Source of the DNA: Pseudomonas leptonychotis
GTDB taxonomy: Bacteria; Pseudomonadota; Gammaproteobacteria; Pseudomonadales; Pseudomonadaceae
DNA: 64,000 nucleotides
Reading direction: 5' to 3'
NCBI RefSeq assembly: GCF_004920405.1
Contig: NZ_RFLV01000001.1
Coordinates: 1,612,001 to 1,676,000, forward strand
Shown: positions 1-8,293 of the stretch, one piece after another
Layout of the letters: each line of letters starts with the position of its first letter
How positions within the stretch are numbered: the first letter of the stretch is position 1
The notes under the pieces: model-generated
What the model was told of the DNA's origin: nothing
Databases searched by the model: none
Seen by the model: only the letters and a program-made list of their open reading frames with translations
Made by a program: the position numbers and the translations under genes

Positions 1-1088
1 AACAACGGCGTGCGCCCGGAGAACAGCAGGTAGATAAGGATGAACAACGGAATCAGCAAGTACCAACGCTGCTTCACTGCCGCCCAAGGGTTCGGGCACT
101 GGTCTTTCGGCAGGCCACGCAGGTTAGCGCGTTTGGCTTCCAGGTGAACCATCCAGAACACCGAGCCGAAATACAGCAAGGCCGGCACCAGCGCCGCCTT
201 GGCGACTTCAAAGAACGGCACGTTGATGGTCTCGGCCATGATGAACGCCACGGCGCCCATGATCGGCGGCATGATCTGGCTGCCCATGGAGGACGTCGCC
301 TCAACACCGCCGGCAAAGGCCGACTTGTAACCGAAGCGCTTCATCAGCGGGATGGTGAACTGGCCGGTGGTGACCACGTTGGCCACACCGGAACCGGTGA
401 TGGTGCCCATCAGCGCCGACGACACCACTGAGACTTTGGCCGGGCCGCCAAGCTTGTGGCCGAACAGGCCCATGGCGAAATCGGTGAACAGCTTGATCAT
501 CCCGGCCTGTTCGAGAAACGCACCAAACAGGATAAACAGGAAGATGTAGGTGGCCGATACATAGGTCGGCGTGCCGTACAGGCCTTCGGTGCCGAAGGAC
601 AGCTGGTTGACGATCTGATCGAGGTCATAACCGCGGTGCATCAGGTCGCCCGGCAGGTATTGGCCGAACAGACCATAGACCAGAAACAGCGCGCAAATCA
701 GCGGCAGGGCAATGCCCATGACGCGGCGCGCGGCCTCGAACACCAGGACGATCAACAGCAGGCCGATGGCCATGTCGCTGTTGGTCAAGTCGCCGGAGCG
801 CTGAATTAGATCAGCCTCGAAATACCACTGGTATGCCGCCGTGGCCATGCCGGCCAAACCGAGTAACCAGGCCATCGGCTGCCAAGGTTGGCCCTTGCCG
901 CGCAGCGGAAAGCAGAGAAACACCACCATCAACAGAAAGCCTACGTGGATTGCACGCAGAATCTGGCTCGACACCGGGTGAAAGGCGGCGGTGGTGATCT
1001 GGAAAATGGAGAACAGCAGCGCGACATAGAACAGCGCTTTGGGCCAGTCGCCGGGGTTGGCAGCTAAGCCTTGATTGTGGTCACTCAT
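1..1088 (-). CDS. TRAP transporter permease, fused 4TM/12TM (TAXI type), 3' end beyond window
   Basis: The frame is open from an ATG at 1088 to the window edge with no stop, about 362 residues. The product begins MSDHNQGLAANPGDWPKAL and consists of successive hydrophobic segments. Later stretches such as LMGTITGSGVANVVTTGQF and SSMGSQIMPPIMGAVAF match the DctM-type permease of TRAP transporters. The small-subunit-like helices lie at the N terminus, so this is the fused form typical of TAXI systems. It would import a carboxylate-like solute using an ion gradient, together with the binding protein encoded just upstream (1324-2277). The C-terminal half lies outside the window. Substrate unknown. 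Confidence 0.9.
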   Translation of the reverse strand, partial: MSDHNQGLAANPGDWPKALFYVALLFSIFQITTAAFHPVSSQILRAIHVGFLLMVVFLCFPLRGKGQPWQPMAWLLGLAGMATAAYQWYFEADLIQRSGDLTNSDMAIGLLLIVLVFEAARRVMGIALPLICALFLVYGLFGQYLPGDLMHRGYDLDQIVNQLSFGTEGLYGTPTYVSATYIFLFILFGAFLEQAGMIKLFTDFAMGLFGHKLGGPAKVSVVSSALMGTITGSGVANVVTTGQFTIPLMKRFGYKSAFAGGVEATSSMGSQIMPPIMGAVAFIMAETINVPFFEVAKAALVPALLYFGSVFWMVHLEAKRANLRGLPKDQCPNPWAAVKQRWYLLIPLFILIYLLFSGRTPL

Positions 1089-1195
1089 GGAGCGGATGCC
1101 CTCGTTACAACGTCGATAGCACAAGAGGCGCCAACAAAACCTGCCGTGACGATCACACCGGTTTTATTCGCAACTCTACTGACAGTGGAGCCTAG

Positions 1196-1303
1196 GTAGG
1201 ATGGGTTAGCCGCGCAGCGGCGTAACCCATCGAACGTTGCTGAAGCTTCTCTCCAGACTCAAGCCGTGCAGCATGGGTATCGCGTTGCTCAACCCATCCT
1301 ACG
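1196..1303. repeat. Palindromic intergenic repeat, GTAGGATGGGTT family
   Basis: GTAGGATGGGTTAGCCGCGC is answered about 100 bp later by its inverted counterpart AACCCATCCTACG, with partial inner copies between. It fills the gap between the TAXI binding protein and the permease. Related copies lie at 33258-33331 and 46873-47029, and half-copies at about 19007-19021 and 19517-19548. It may fold in mRNA and lower read-through to the permease (inference). Confidence 0.7.
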
Positions 1304-1323
1304 CAGCCAATCCTTCAACAGCC

Positions 1324-2277
1324 TTACAGCGCGCCAACTTCTTTGTAATAACGCTCAGCACCTGGGTGCAGCGGGATCGGCAGGTTTTTCGCTGCAGTTT
1401 CCAGCTTGATGTCCTTGGCGGCGGAATGGGCATTGCCCAGACGCTCAAGGTTTTCAAACATCAGTTTGGTCATCTGGTAGGCGACGTCTTCAGACACCCC
1501 TTCATGGCTAACCAAGATGTTGGTGATAGCCACAGTCGGCACCTCAGCATCCTGACCGTCATAGGTGCCGGCCGGGATCGAAGCAGCCTGGTAAGCATCG
1601 TTACCAATTTTCGCGGTTACTTCAGCCGGTACCGCAACGAAGGTGATTGGCAGGGTTGCCGCCAGGTCACGAATCGCCGCCATGCCCAGGCCCGAAGACT
1701 GCAGGGTGGCATCCAACTGACGGTTCTTAATCAGTTCTACCGACTCGGCGTACGGCAGGAACTCGACCTTGGCCATGTCGTCATAGCTCAAGCCAGCCGC
1801 CTTGAAGATGGCGCGCGCGTTGAGCTCGGTACCGGACTTCGGCGCGCCCACGGAGATGGTTTTGCCCTTGAGGTCAGCCAGGGTCTTGATCCCGGATTCC
1901 TTGCTGGCAACGATCTGGATGTAGTTCGGGTAGGTGCCGGCAATAGCGCGCAGTTTTTTCAGCGGCGCTTTGAAGCCGGCGTCTTCCACGCCATTCCAGG
2001 CATCGGCCACGGAATCGCCCAGGGCCAGGGCCAGTTCGCCACGGCCGGATTGCAGCAGGTTGAGGTTCTCAACCGAAGCTTTGGTCGCCTGTACCGAGGT
2101 CTTCGAGCCTTCGATACCGTTGCTGTACAGCTGCGACAGGCCAACACCAATCGGGTAGTACACACCGCTGGTGCCGCCGGTGAGAATATTGATAAAGGTC
2201 GGTGCAGCCAGTGCTGCGGTGCTGGCGGTAAAGGCTGCGGCAGCAGCAAATAGGCTGAAACGTTTGGTCATTCGCAT
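1324..2277 (-). CDS. TAXI family TRAP transporter solute-binding protein
   Basis: A 317-residue periplasmic binding protein. Residues 1-24 form a signal peptide (MRMTKRFSLFAAAAAFTAST, then AALA). The mature part opens with FINILTGGTSGVYYPIGVGL, the characteristic TAXI N-terminal motif. The ATG at 2277 is preceded by GGAG at a good distance, which supports this start. It should deliver a ligand to the fused TRAP permease 235 bp downstream. A DctB/DctD-like two-component system lies upstream on the same strand. Known TAXI ligands are carboxylates such as 2-oxoglutarate or glutamate, but nothing here fixes the ligand. Confidence 0.93.
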   Translation of the reverse strand: MRMTKRFSLFAAAAAFTASTAALAAPTFINILTGGTSGVYYPIGVGLSQLYSNGIEGSKTSVQATKASVENLNLLQSGRGELALALGDSVADAWNGVEDAGFKAPLKKLRAIAGTYPNYIQIVASKESGIKTLADLKGKTISVGAPKSGTELNARAIFKAAGLSYDDMAKVEFLPYAESVELIKNRQLDATLQSSGLGMAAIRDLAATLPITFVAVPAEVTAKIGNDAYQAASIPAGTYDGQDAEVPTVAITNILVSHEGVSEDVAYQMTKLMFENLERLGNAHSAAKDIKLETAAKNLPIPLHPGAERYYKEVGAL

Positions 2278-2542
2278 GGAAGAAACTCCGTCGTTGTTAT
2301 GGCTTTATGCAGAGGTTTTCACTGTAGACGCTGAAGGTCAGTACGACCGTGCAGGGCCCGATTTAGCTGAATGGCAGAAAGTGGCAGAGGCCAACGCACG
2401 ACCTGAGCCGAACGCACAAGAGAGAAGGTATTGATGCCGGACGCGCCGAGCGCGCAGATGATGCAGGGCAGTTCATGGGGTTCACCTCTTGTCTTTCTTA
2501 TGGGTGCCAGCGCAATCGAGTGCGCGGCTGACAAGAGCTATA

Positions 2543-2557
2543 GCAGATGCCGTGCCA
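2543..2557 (-). promoter_or_regulatory. Candidate sigma-54 (-24/-12) promoter for the TAXI transporter
   Basis: On the minus strand the sequence reads TGGCAC-GGCAT-CTGC, one base from the sigma-54 consensus TGGCAC-N5-TTGC. It lies about 265 nt upstream of the TAXI binding-protein start and about 325 bp past the stop of a GAFTGA-containing sigma-54 activator. The long leader is a weakness. Positional logic supports the call; no activator site was identified. Confidence 0.45.
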
Positions 2558-2696
2558 GTGACAGAAAAGCCCGCACTAGAGCCTTTACTCCAATCAGACT
2601 GCCAGCATGGCTGGATGTAGCAAGCGGAAATCCGCCACTGAAAAAACCTAGATAAGCGAAATTTCGCCTACGAACTCTCAAAGGTGCGAATTCGTC

Positions 2697-2776
2697 GGGT
2701 GGATGACGCTTCACCCATCCACCAACAGCCATGGTGGATGAAAACAGCGTCCGCTACGCGCCCCGACCCACCCTAC
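2697..2776. repeat. Palindromic repeat, GTAGGGTGGATG family
   Basis: GGGTGGATGACGCTTCACCC leads into CCATCCACCAACAGCCATGG, and the repeat closes with CGACCCACCCTAC. Similar units occur at 4280-4415, 10478-10546 and 22786-22858, so this is a dispersed intergenic family. It is non-coding. Confidence 0.7.
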
Positions 2777-2785
2777 ATCGCTCTG

Positions 2786-2853
2786 GTAGCCCGGATGCAA
2801 TCCGGGGGTGGTTTTATGAGCGCTATCGATACCCCGGATTTCATCCGGGCTAC
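2786..2853. repeat. Palindromic repeat with GTAGCCCGGATG ends
   Basis: GTAGCCCGGATG at the left is matched by CATCCGGGCTAC at the right, with a second nested pair (CAATCCGGGG and CCCCGGATT). This is a REP/BIME-like palindrome next to the end of the dctD-like gene, where it might also act as a transcript end or stabiliser. Confidence 0.65.
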
Positions 2854-2881
2854 AAATCACGTCACGTGTTTGCAGCCGTAC

Positions 2882-4234
2882 CTAGTCTTCGTCGTTGCTG
2901 CCGGCCGGCCGGTAGCTACTGCGCAGCAAGCCGTGACGCTGCATCTTCTCGTTGAGGGTGCGTCGTGGCAGCTGTAGCAGCGTCATGACCTCGGCAATAT
3001 TGCCCTGGCAATGTTGCAACGCGCGGTGCAGGCATTGCGCCTCGAAGGCTTCCATCTGCTCGGCCAGCGATTGCACCGGCAGCTCATCCGCAGGTTCCAG
3101 CCCGCCATTCAAACCGAGGGCGTGGCGTTCGGCCGCGTTAATCAGTTCACGCACATTGCCCGGCCAGTCATGCGCCAGCAGCCGGCTCAGCTCGCTGGGC
3201 GGTAGGCTCGGCGTCTCACGGCCATGACGTTGCGCGGCCTGGTTGGCGAAATGATCGAACAGCAGCGGAATGTCTTCACGGCGCTCGCGCAAAGCGGGAA
3301 TCCGTAGAGTGGCCACATTCAGGCGGTAGTACAGGTCTTCACGGAAACGCCCGGCCTTGACCTCATCGAGCAGGTCTGGCTTGACCGCACTGATCACCCG
3401 CAAATCAACCTGAATGCTGCGGTTGGAACCCAGGCGCTCCAGGGTTTTCTCCTGCAACACGCGCAGCAATTTGACCTGCTGGGCCAACGGCAGACTTTCC
3501 ACCTCGTCTAAAAACAGGGTGCCGCCATCAGCATGCTCGATACGACCGATGCGCTTGCCTTGGGCACCGGTAAAGGCGCCGCTCTCATGGCCGAACAGCT
3601 CGCTCTCAAACAGGTGCTCGGGAATCGCCGCGCAGTTCAGCGCCACAAACGGTTTGCCGGCGCGGTTACTGAAGTCATGTAGGCAGCGCGCCACCCGCTC
3701 CTTGCCACTGCCGGTGTCGCCACGCAGGAGGATATTCACCGAGGTGCCGGCCAGCTCGAGGATCTGCCGGCGCAGGGTGTCCATCGGTCGCGAGACGCCG
3801 AGCAGCTGCGACTCGATATGATCCTTGAGGGCGAACTGCTGACGCAGCTGGCGGTTTTCACAGACCAACCGGCGCTTATCCAAAGCCCGGCGCACGCTGT
3901 CGAGCAGGCGTTCAGGGGTGAAGGGCTTCTCGATAAAGTCATAGGCGCCCTGCCGCAAGGCTTGCACCGCCATCGGTACATCGCCATGCCCGGTGACCAG
4001 AATCACCGGCAAGTCGCGGTCGCGCTCCAGCACGCTGTCGAGCAGCTGCAAACCATCGGTGCCGGGCATGCGTACATCGCTGATGATGATGCCGGGATAA
4101 TCACGGTCAACCAGCGCCAACGCGGCCTGCGCCGTCGAGCAGCTCTGCACGCTGAAGCCGGACAACTCCAGCCACTGCTGTACCGCCTCGCGAATTGCCG
4201 CTTCGTCATCGACGACTATTACCTGCCCGGTCAT
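2882..4234 (-). CDS. dctD: Sigma-54-dependent response regulator, DctD-like
   Basis: A 450-residue NtrC-class activator. Residues 1-120 are a receiver domain with VVDDEAAIREAV and the phospho-acceptor region IIISDVRMPGTDG. An AAA+ domain follows (about 145-380) with Walker A GDTGSGKE, ESGAFTGAQ carrying the sigma-54 contact motif GAFTGA, and Walker B GGTLFLDEV. A Fis-type helix-turn-helix lies near the C terminus (EVMTLLQLPRRTLNEKMQ). The ATG at 4234 has AGGAGG just upstream. The partner kinase lies upstream at 4412-6166. In Pseudomonas DctB/DctD control C4-dicarboxylate uptake; here the nearest transporter is a TAXI TRAP system, so the effector may differ. Gene symbol by similarity only. Confidence 0.88.
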   Translation of the reverse strand: MTGQVIVVDDEAAIREAVQQWLELSGFSVQSCSTAQAALALVDRDYPGIIISDVRMPGTDGLQLLDSVLERDRDLPVILVTGHGDVPMAVQALRQGAYDFIEKPFTPERLLDSVRRALDKRRLVCENRQLRQQFALKDHIESQLLGVSRPMDTLRRQILELAGTSVNILLRGDTGSGKERVARCLHDFSNRAGKPFVALNCAAIPEHLFESELFGHESGAFTGAQGKRIGRIEHADGGTLFLDEVESLPLAQQVKLLRVLQEKTLERLGSNRSIQVDLRVISAVKPDLLDEVKAGRFREDLYYRLNVATLRIPALRERREDIPLLFDHFANQAAQRHGRETPSLPPSELSRLLAHDWPGNVRELINAAERHALGLNGGLEPADELPVQSLAEQMEAFEAQCLHRALQHCQGNIAEVMTLLQLPRRTLNEKMQRHGLLRSSYRPAGSNDED

Positions 4235-4279
4235 ACAACCTCCTGATTAATCGGCGGCAGTGTAACGCCTTGATAATTT

Positions 4280-4415
4280 GTAGGGTGGATGGCGCTTTAT
4301 CCATCCACCAACGCTGGCCCCATGGTGGATAAAAAGAGCGCTATCCACCCTACATGGCTTCACCCAGCCACCGCGATGAGCCAGTGGTGGATGTAAAGAG
4401 CGACATCCACCCTAC
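4280..4415. repeat. Tandem GTAGGGTGGATG-family palindromes
   Basis: GTAGGGTGGATGGCGCTTTA at the left is answered by GCTATCCACCCTAC at 4340-4353. A further half unit (GTGGTGGATGTAAAGAGCGA followed by CATCCACCCTAC) reaches 4415. It fills the gap between the sensor kinase and its response regulator, running up to the kinase stop codon, and would be transcribed between the two genes. Confidence 0.7.
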
Positions 4416-6166
4416 TGGTTTGGCGCAGCCGGCAGGCGCAGGGTAAACACCGCGCCCTGCTCGGCATTGGTTGCCTCCAGGCTACCGCCCAGCTCGCGCA
4501 CGATGCCGTAGGACACCGCCAGCCCCAACCCCAACCCTGCCCCTACCGGTTTGGTGGTGAAGAAGGGCTCGAACACATGCGCCAAAGCGTCCGCCGCAAT
4601 GCCGCCACCGCTGTCGGCGATGCTCAACACGCACTGCTCGGCTTGACGCTCGATACGGATATGCAGCTGTCGCGACTCGACTGCCGCCATCGCATCTAGG
4701 GCGTTGTTGAGCAGATTGAGCAACACCTGCTCCAGGCGAATCGCATCACCCAACACCAGCGCACTGCTATCGATGTCACTGTGCAGTTGCACCTGTTCAC
4801 TGCGTAAACGCGGCGCCAATAATTGCAAGGTTTGCTCCAGCACGTCGCTTAAACGCAAGCGTTCACTGAGCCCGGCCGGGCTCTTGCGGGCGAAGGTTTT
4901 CAGATGCCCGGTGAGCCCGGCGATGCGTTGCAGCAAGGCGTCGATGCGTTTTAACCCTTCACGTACATCGTCCTGGCGGCCGCTGTCGAGCAGCAGGCGC
5001 AGGCTGCCCAGTTGCATCTGCATGGCGGTCAGCGGCTGGTTTATTTCATGGGCCATGGCCGCCGACATCTGCCCCAGCGCGGCCATTTTCGCCGCATGCA
5101 CCAAGCCTTCCTGCGCCTCACGCAATTCGGCGGTGCGCAGCGCCACCTCGCGCTCCAGGCGCTCGCGGATACCCGCTTGCAGGCGCTGGTTTTTGCGGCG
5201 CTGGGCCAGGTAGAGCAATAGAAAAGCCAGGGTCATCCACACCCCAGCAGCGGCCAGGCGATAACTGCGCACAGAGTTCACCAGGGTTTTCGGTTCATGC
5301 AGCAGGTGCAAGGTCCAGCCTTCGTCGTCCATGGCCTGGCGCTGCCAGAGGTAATCACGTGGGCCATCCGGGCCATCAACCCGGCGCCACTGGCTATTGC
5401 TGTCGATTTGCCGGCGCAACGTATTGGGCAGCGGCTGCAAGGCTTGTTCGGCGTACTTGCGCACTTCTACCAGCTCGGCGCGCGCCTGCTCGCTCAGCTC
5501 ATCCAGAGCAAGGAAGCGCCAGGCCGGGCGATTACTGAGGATCACCACCGAGTAGCTGTCGGCCACCAGCAATATGCCGGGCTGATTGACCCAGTCACGC
5601 TGCAGCTCTTCCAGCTCCAGCTTGACCACCAGCACGCCGATCACCGTACCGCTGTCATCACGCACCGCATGGGAGAGGAAATAACCGGGGATGCCGGTGG
5701 TTACCCCCACCGCGAAATAACGGCCCGAGGACTGGCGCAGCGCATCCTGAAAATACGGGCGGAAGGCGTAGTTGTTGCCGACGAAGCTGCTCCAGTCGCG
5801 CCAGTTGCTGGCCACCAGCGTCTCACCCTGGGCATTGAGCAGATACAGCACATTGGAGCCGGCCGCCGTGTTGAGCTGCTCTAAGCGCAGGTTGAGTTTT
5901 TCACGCAGCAGACGGTCATCGGGGGCGCGCAGCAATGCGCGAATATCACTGTCCAGCGCCAGCACTTCGGGCACCGAGCGAAACCGTTCAACCAGGGTAT
6001 GGATCGACTGCGCATACAGCTGCAACTGGCCACGGGCTTCGATACTGCGCTCCTGCCAAGCACGCTGCTCGGCATAGCGCCCGGCCAGCCAGATGCTCGC
6101 CAACAGGCCGAGCAAAATCAGCAAGACGATCAGAACAACGCGATAACGCAGCAGGAAGGCAGGCAT
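4412..6166 (-). CDS. dctB: Membrane sensor histidine kinase, DctB-like
   Basis: A 584-residue kinase. An N-terminal transmembrane helix (VVLIVLLILLGLLASIWLAG) precedes a periplasmic double-Cache-type sensor region of about 270 residues and a second helix (LAAAGVWMTLAFLLLYL). After a coiled linker comes the HisKA box AAMAHEINQPLTAMQMQ with the phospho-accepting histidine. The HATPase domain follows, with NLLNNALDAM, DSGGGIA, FEPFFTTKP and GLGLGLAVSYG. It would phosphorylate the DctD-like regulator encoded downstream. Organisation is that of DctB dicarboxylate sensors; the signal here is not established, since the linked transporter is TAXI type. Confidence 0.88.
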   Translation of the reverse strand: MPAFLLRYRVVLIVLLILLGLLASIWLAGRYAEQRAWQERSIEARGQLQLYAQSIHTLVERFRSVPEVLALDSDIRALLRAPDDRLLREKLNLRLEQLNTAAGSNVLYLLNAQGETLVASNWRDWSSFVGNNYAFRPYFQDALRQSSGRYFAVGVTTGIPGYFLSHAVRDDSGTVIGVLVVKLELEELQRDWVNQPGILLVADSYSVVILSNRPAWRFLALDELSEQARAELVEVRKYAEQALQPLPNTLRRQIDSNSQWRRVDGPDGPRDYLWQRQAMDDEGWTLHLLHEPKTLVNSVRSYRLAAAGVWMTLAFLLLYLAQRRKNQRLQAGIRERLEREVALRTAELREAQEGLVHAAKMAALGQMSAAMAHEINQPLTAMQMQLGSLRLLLDSGRQDDVREGLKRIDALLQRIAGLTGHLKTFARKSPAGLSERLRLSDVLEQTLQLLAPRLRSEQVQLHSDIDSSALVLGDAIRLEQVLLNLLNNALDAMAAVESRQLHIRIERQAEQCVLSIADSGGGIAADALAHVFEPFFTTKPVGAGLGLGLAVSYGIVRELGGSLEATNAEQGAVFTLRLPAAPNQ

Positions 6167-6227
6167 GCATGCACGGCTCGCAACAAGGCAGAGCCGGCAT
6201 GGTAAGGCAAAAGCCCGCTACTGCGGA

Positions 6228-7016
6228 TTAGTCCGTTGGGTAACGCTGCAGCAAACCATCGCTGAGCCACTGGCGCAGCCAAGTCACGGCCTGTACCGGT
6301 GCCTGTTCACCCAAACCACTCAACTCGCCACACAGCTCGGCAAAGTTCCAGCCCTGCACAGCCATGCCCTGCAGCGCGGCGGCTTCATCCGTCGCCAGAC
6401 TGCGGTAGCGGGTAATCAACTGATCACGCCAGACCAGGCAGGTTTCAACCTCGGCCAACGGCTGGCTACCGGGGAATTCCGTCTGCTCTTTGCACGCGCG
6501 CCAGATCGCCACACTGTTATGTCCACACGTCAGCCATTGCACGCTGGGCAATAGGCGCACTTGCAGGCTGGGCCAGTCTTCAGCCGCCAGTTCGGCCATC
6601 TGCGCCATGCTCAATACCGGCGCCTCAATGGCATCGAAGGCCAAGGTGAAGGCCCATTCCAAACGCGCCAGTTCACTGAGCGGCGCGGCCTGTGCCGGCA
6701 CCAGATAGCCATCGATAAAATCCGCCAACTGCGCACCCAGCCAACGCAGACTGTAATGCTGCGACGGATGAGCATTGAGGTAGGCCAGCGCCAGCGCATC
6801 GAACTCGTCATCACCGAGCCAGCCATGCACGGCGGGGTAATCGCCGCGCAGGGTTTCCAACAGGCGCGCGCGGTAGGCGTTGTGATAAATCGCCAAGCCC
6901 TGCTCGGCGGTCAGCGCAGCGCTGCCGAGCAGGCTCGCCTGCAAGGCCGGATGAGGCGTCACGTCGCCATTCAGCAGGTAGCTTTGCACCTCTGCCTGCC
7001 AATCACTCAGGCGCAT
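6228..7016 (-). CDS. bufC: BufC/HvfC-type partner protein (DUF2063)
   Basis: A 262-residue soluble protein. Its N-terminal domain (MRLSDWQAEVQSYLLNGD, GLAIYHNAYRARLLETLRGD, YPAVHGWLGDDEFDALA) is that of the DUF2063/HvfC family, formerly called putative DNA-binding. In bufferin and HvfABC systems this protein partners the DUF692 iron enzyme and helps present the precursor peptide. Its start overlaps the end of bufB by 10 bp, indicating translational coupling. The gene is the last of the bufA-bufB-bufC set, with the DctB-like kinase gene 61 bp further on. Confidence 0.85.
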   Translation of the reverse strand: MRLSDWQAEVQSYLLNGDVTPHPALQASLLGSAALTAEQGLAIYHNAYRARLLETLRGDYPAVHGWLGDDEFDALALAYLNAHPSQHYSLRWLGAQLADFIDGYLVPAQAAPLSELARLEWAFTLAFDAIEAPVLSMAQMAELAAEDWPSLQVRLLPSVQWLTCGHNSVAIWRACKEQTEFPGSQPLAEVETCLVWRDQLITRYRSLATDEAAALQGMAVQGWNFAELCGELSGLGEQAPVQAVTWLRQWLSDGLLQRYPTD

Positions 7017-7852
7017 TGCGCACCACCCTGTAGCGTTTCTGCCGCCAACAGGCGGGCTTTGTTCAGCTCGCCGAGCAGCTCGTCCAGATCCGGAAAGTGA
7101 TCATCGCGCTCAAGCAAGGTCGACACCGGGCCGAGGTGCTGCAAGGTGCGTTGATACAGCTGCCAAACCGGGTCACTGACCGGATGATCATGGGTGTCGA
7201 TCAGGTAGCTGCCGTAATCACTGTGCCCGGCCAGGTGCAGCTGACGAATACGCTGCTTGGGCAGGCTGCTGATAAATTCCCAGGCATCGAAACCGTGATT
7301 GCGCGCGCTGACGTAAACGTTGTTCACGTCCAGCAACAACTCGCAGCCGCTCAGCTCGCTGAGGGCCGAGAGGAATTGCCATTCGCTGAATTGATCATCG
7401 GCGCAGCGCAAATAACTGGAGACGTTTTCCAGCACCAGCGGCCGCTCGATCACGTCCTGTACCTGGCGCACCCGCGCGGCCACGTGCTGCAGGCTTTCTT
7501 CGGTGTAGGGCAGCGGCAGCAGGTCGTGCAGCTGGTGGGCATTGCCGCGACTCCAGCACAGGTGATCGGAGATCCACGCCGGCTGTACCCGTTGCGCCAA
7601 GTGCTTGAGCCGGCGCAGGTAATCGCGATCCAGCTCATGCGGGCCGCCAATCGACAGCGACACGCCATGCATCACCAGCGGGTAGTGTTCGCCGATGGCA
7701 TCGAGAAAGTAGAGGGCTTTACCGCCCTCCACTAAATAATTTTCCGAGACAATTTCGAACCAGTCGATCGCCGGCCGTTGCTCGAGAATGGCTTGGTAGT
7801 ACTCACTGCGCAGCCCCAGGCCAAAACCCAGACTGTCTTGTCCAGCATTCAT
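7007..7852 (-). CDS. bufB: BufB-type multinuclear iron enzyme (DUF692, MbnB-like)
   Basis: A 281-residue TIM-barrel protein of the DUF692 family, whose studied members (MbnB, HvfB, BufB) use an iron cluster to modify cysteines of a precursor peptide. Expected metal-ligand segments are present: MHGVSLSIGG, ISDHLCWS, LVLENVSSYL, LLLDVNNVYVSARNHG and QLHLAGHSDYG followed by DTHDHPV. The start at 7852 has GAGGAG upstream. It lies 56 bp downstream of the cysteine-rich peptide gene and overlaps bufC. Function as peptide-modifying enzyme is inferred from family and context. Confidence 0.88.
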   Translation of the reverse strand: MNAGQDSLGFGLGLRSEYYQAILEQRPAIDWFEIVSENYLVEGGKALYFLDAIGEHYPLVMHGVSLSIGGPHELDRDYLRRLKHLAQRVQPAWISDHLCWSRGNAHQLHDLLPLPYTEESLQHVAARVRQVQDVIERPLVLENVSSYLRCADDQFSEWQFLSALSELSGCELLLDVNNVYVSARNHGFDAWEFISSLPKQRIRQLHLAGHSDYGSYLIDTHDHPVSDPVWQLYQRTLQHLGPVSTLLERDDHFPDLDELLGELNKARLLAAETLQGGAQCA

Positions 7853-7908
7853 CTATGGCTCCTCAGGCAGTGATGCGGGGCCGCCGAGTTGCGGCCGCCC
7901 CGATTCAC

Positions 7909-8163
7909 TTATTCGCCGGTTTTACCACCAGCGTTATTGCACTCGGCCAGGGTCATGCTCTTGAAGCCCTGGCCTTTGCAGGCAGCCTGACCTTTGCAGC
8001 TGTTCTCGGCGGTCTTGCAGTCGTTCTGGCCTTTGCAGGAGGTGACACCGTAGCAATGCACTACGGCTTCTTCAGCGACCGCGACCGTGCTGGTCATGCC
8101 AGCAAACAACGAAGCAGCAGCGAAGGCAATAGCAGCACCGGCGGCGGTAGTTTTGATAGTCAT
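7909..8163 (-). CDS. bufA: Bufferin-type cysteine-rich periplasmic metallophore precursor (BufA2-like)
   Basis: An 84-residue secreted peptide starting MTIKTTAAGAAIAF. A signal peptide of about 30 residues ends near STVAVA. The mature region holds six cysteines in the pattern CYGVTSCKGQNDC, then CKGQAAC and a last AEC, like the BufA2 family of RiPP metallophores linked to copper stress. I prefer the ATG at 8163 over that at 8169, because the GAGGAT ribosome-binding site is about 8 nt from the former and almost abuts the latter. Genes for the DUF692 enzyme and DUF2063 partner follow directly, completing a bufferin operon. The chemistry of the mature product is inferred from the family. Confidence 0.85.
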   Translation of the reverse strand: MTIKTTAAGAAIAFAAASLFAGMTSTVAVAEEAVVHCYGVTSCKGQNDCKTAENSCKGQAACKGQGFKSMTLAECNNAGGKTGE

Positions 8164-8293
8164 GGGCATATCCTCAATGGGTCAGGTAAGCCAGCGGATA
8201 GGTTTAGTGCATGCTGGCGTATCACTAGAGTAGTAACTCTTCACGACGTTACAGCGCAGTTGAAAATAATAGGCCACACGCTTAACAGCCTGA

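Larger units (their letters stand above)
2278..2881. other. 604-bp intergenic region between the dctD-like gene and the TAXI binding protein
   Basis: No convincing gene is seen. The stretch holds the candidate sigma-54 promoter at 2543-2557, a GGTGGATG-type palindromic repeat at 2697-2776 and a second palindrome at 2786-2853. Short ORFs here overlap the repeats and lack ribosome-binding sites. Enhancer sites for the adjacent activator would be expected between 2560 and 2880, but I could not define them. Confidence 0.6.

Noticed and set aside
1237..2253. 338-codon open frame on the plus strand
   Set aside because: It is antisense to the TAXI binding protein and begins in a palindromic repeat.
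2697..4415. Regularly recurring short repeats as a CRISPR array
   Set aside because: The units are palindromic, unequally spaced and lie in separate gaps without spacers or cas genes.
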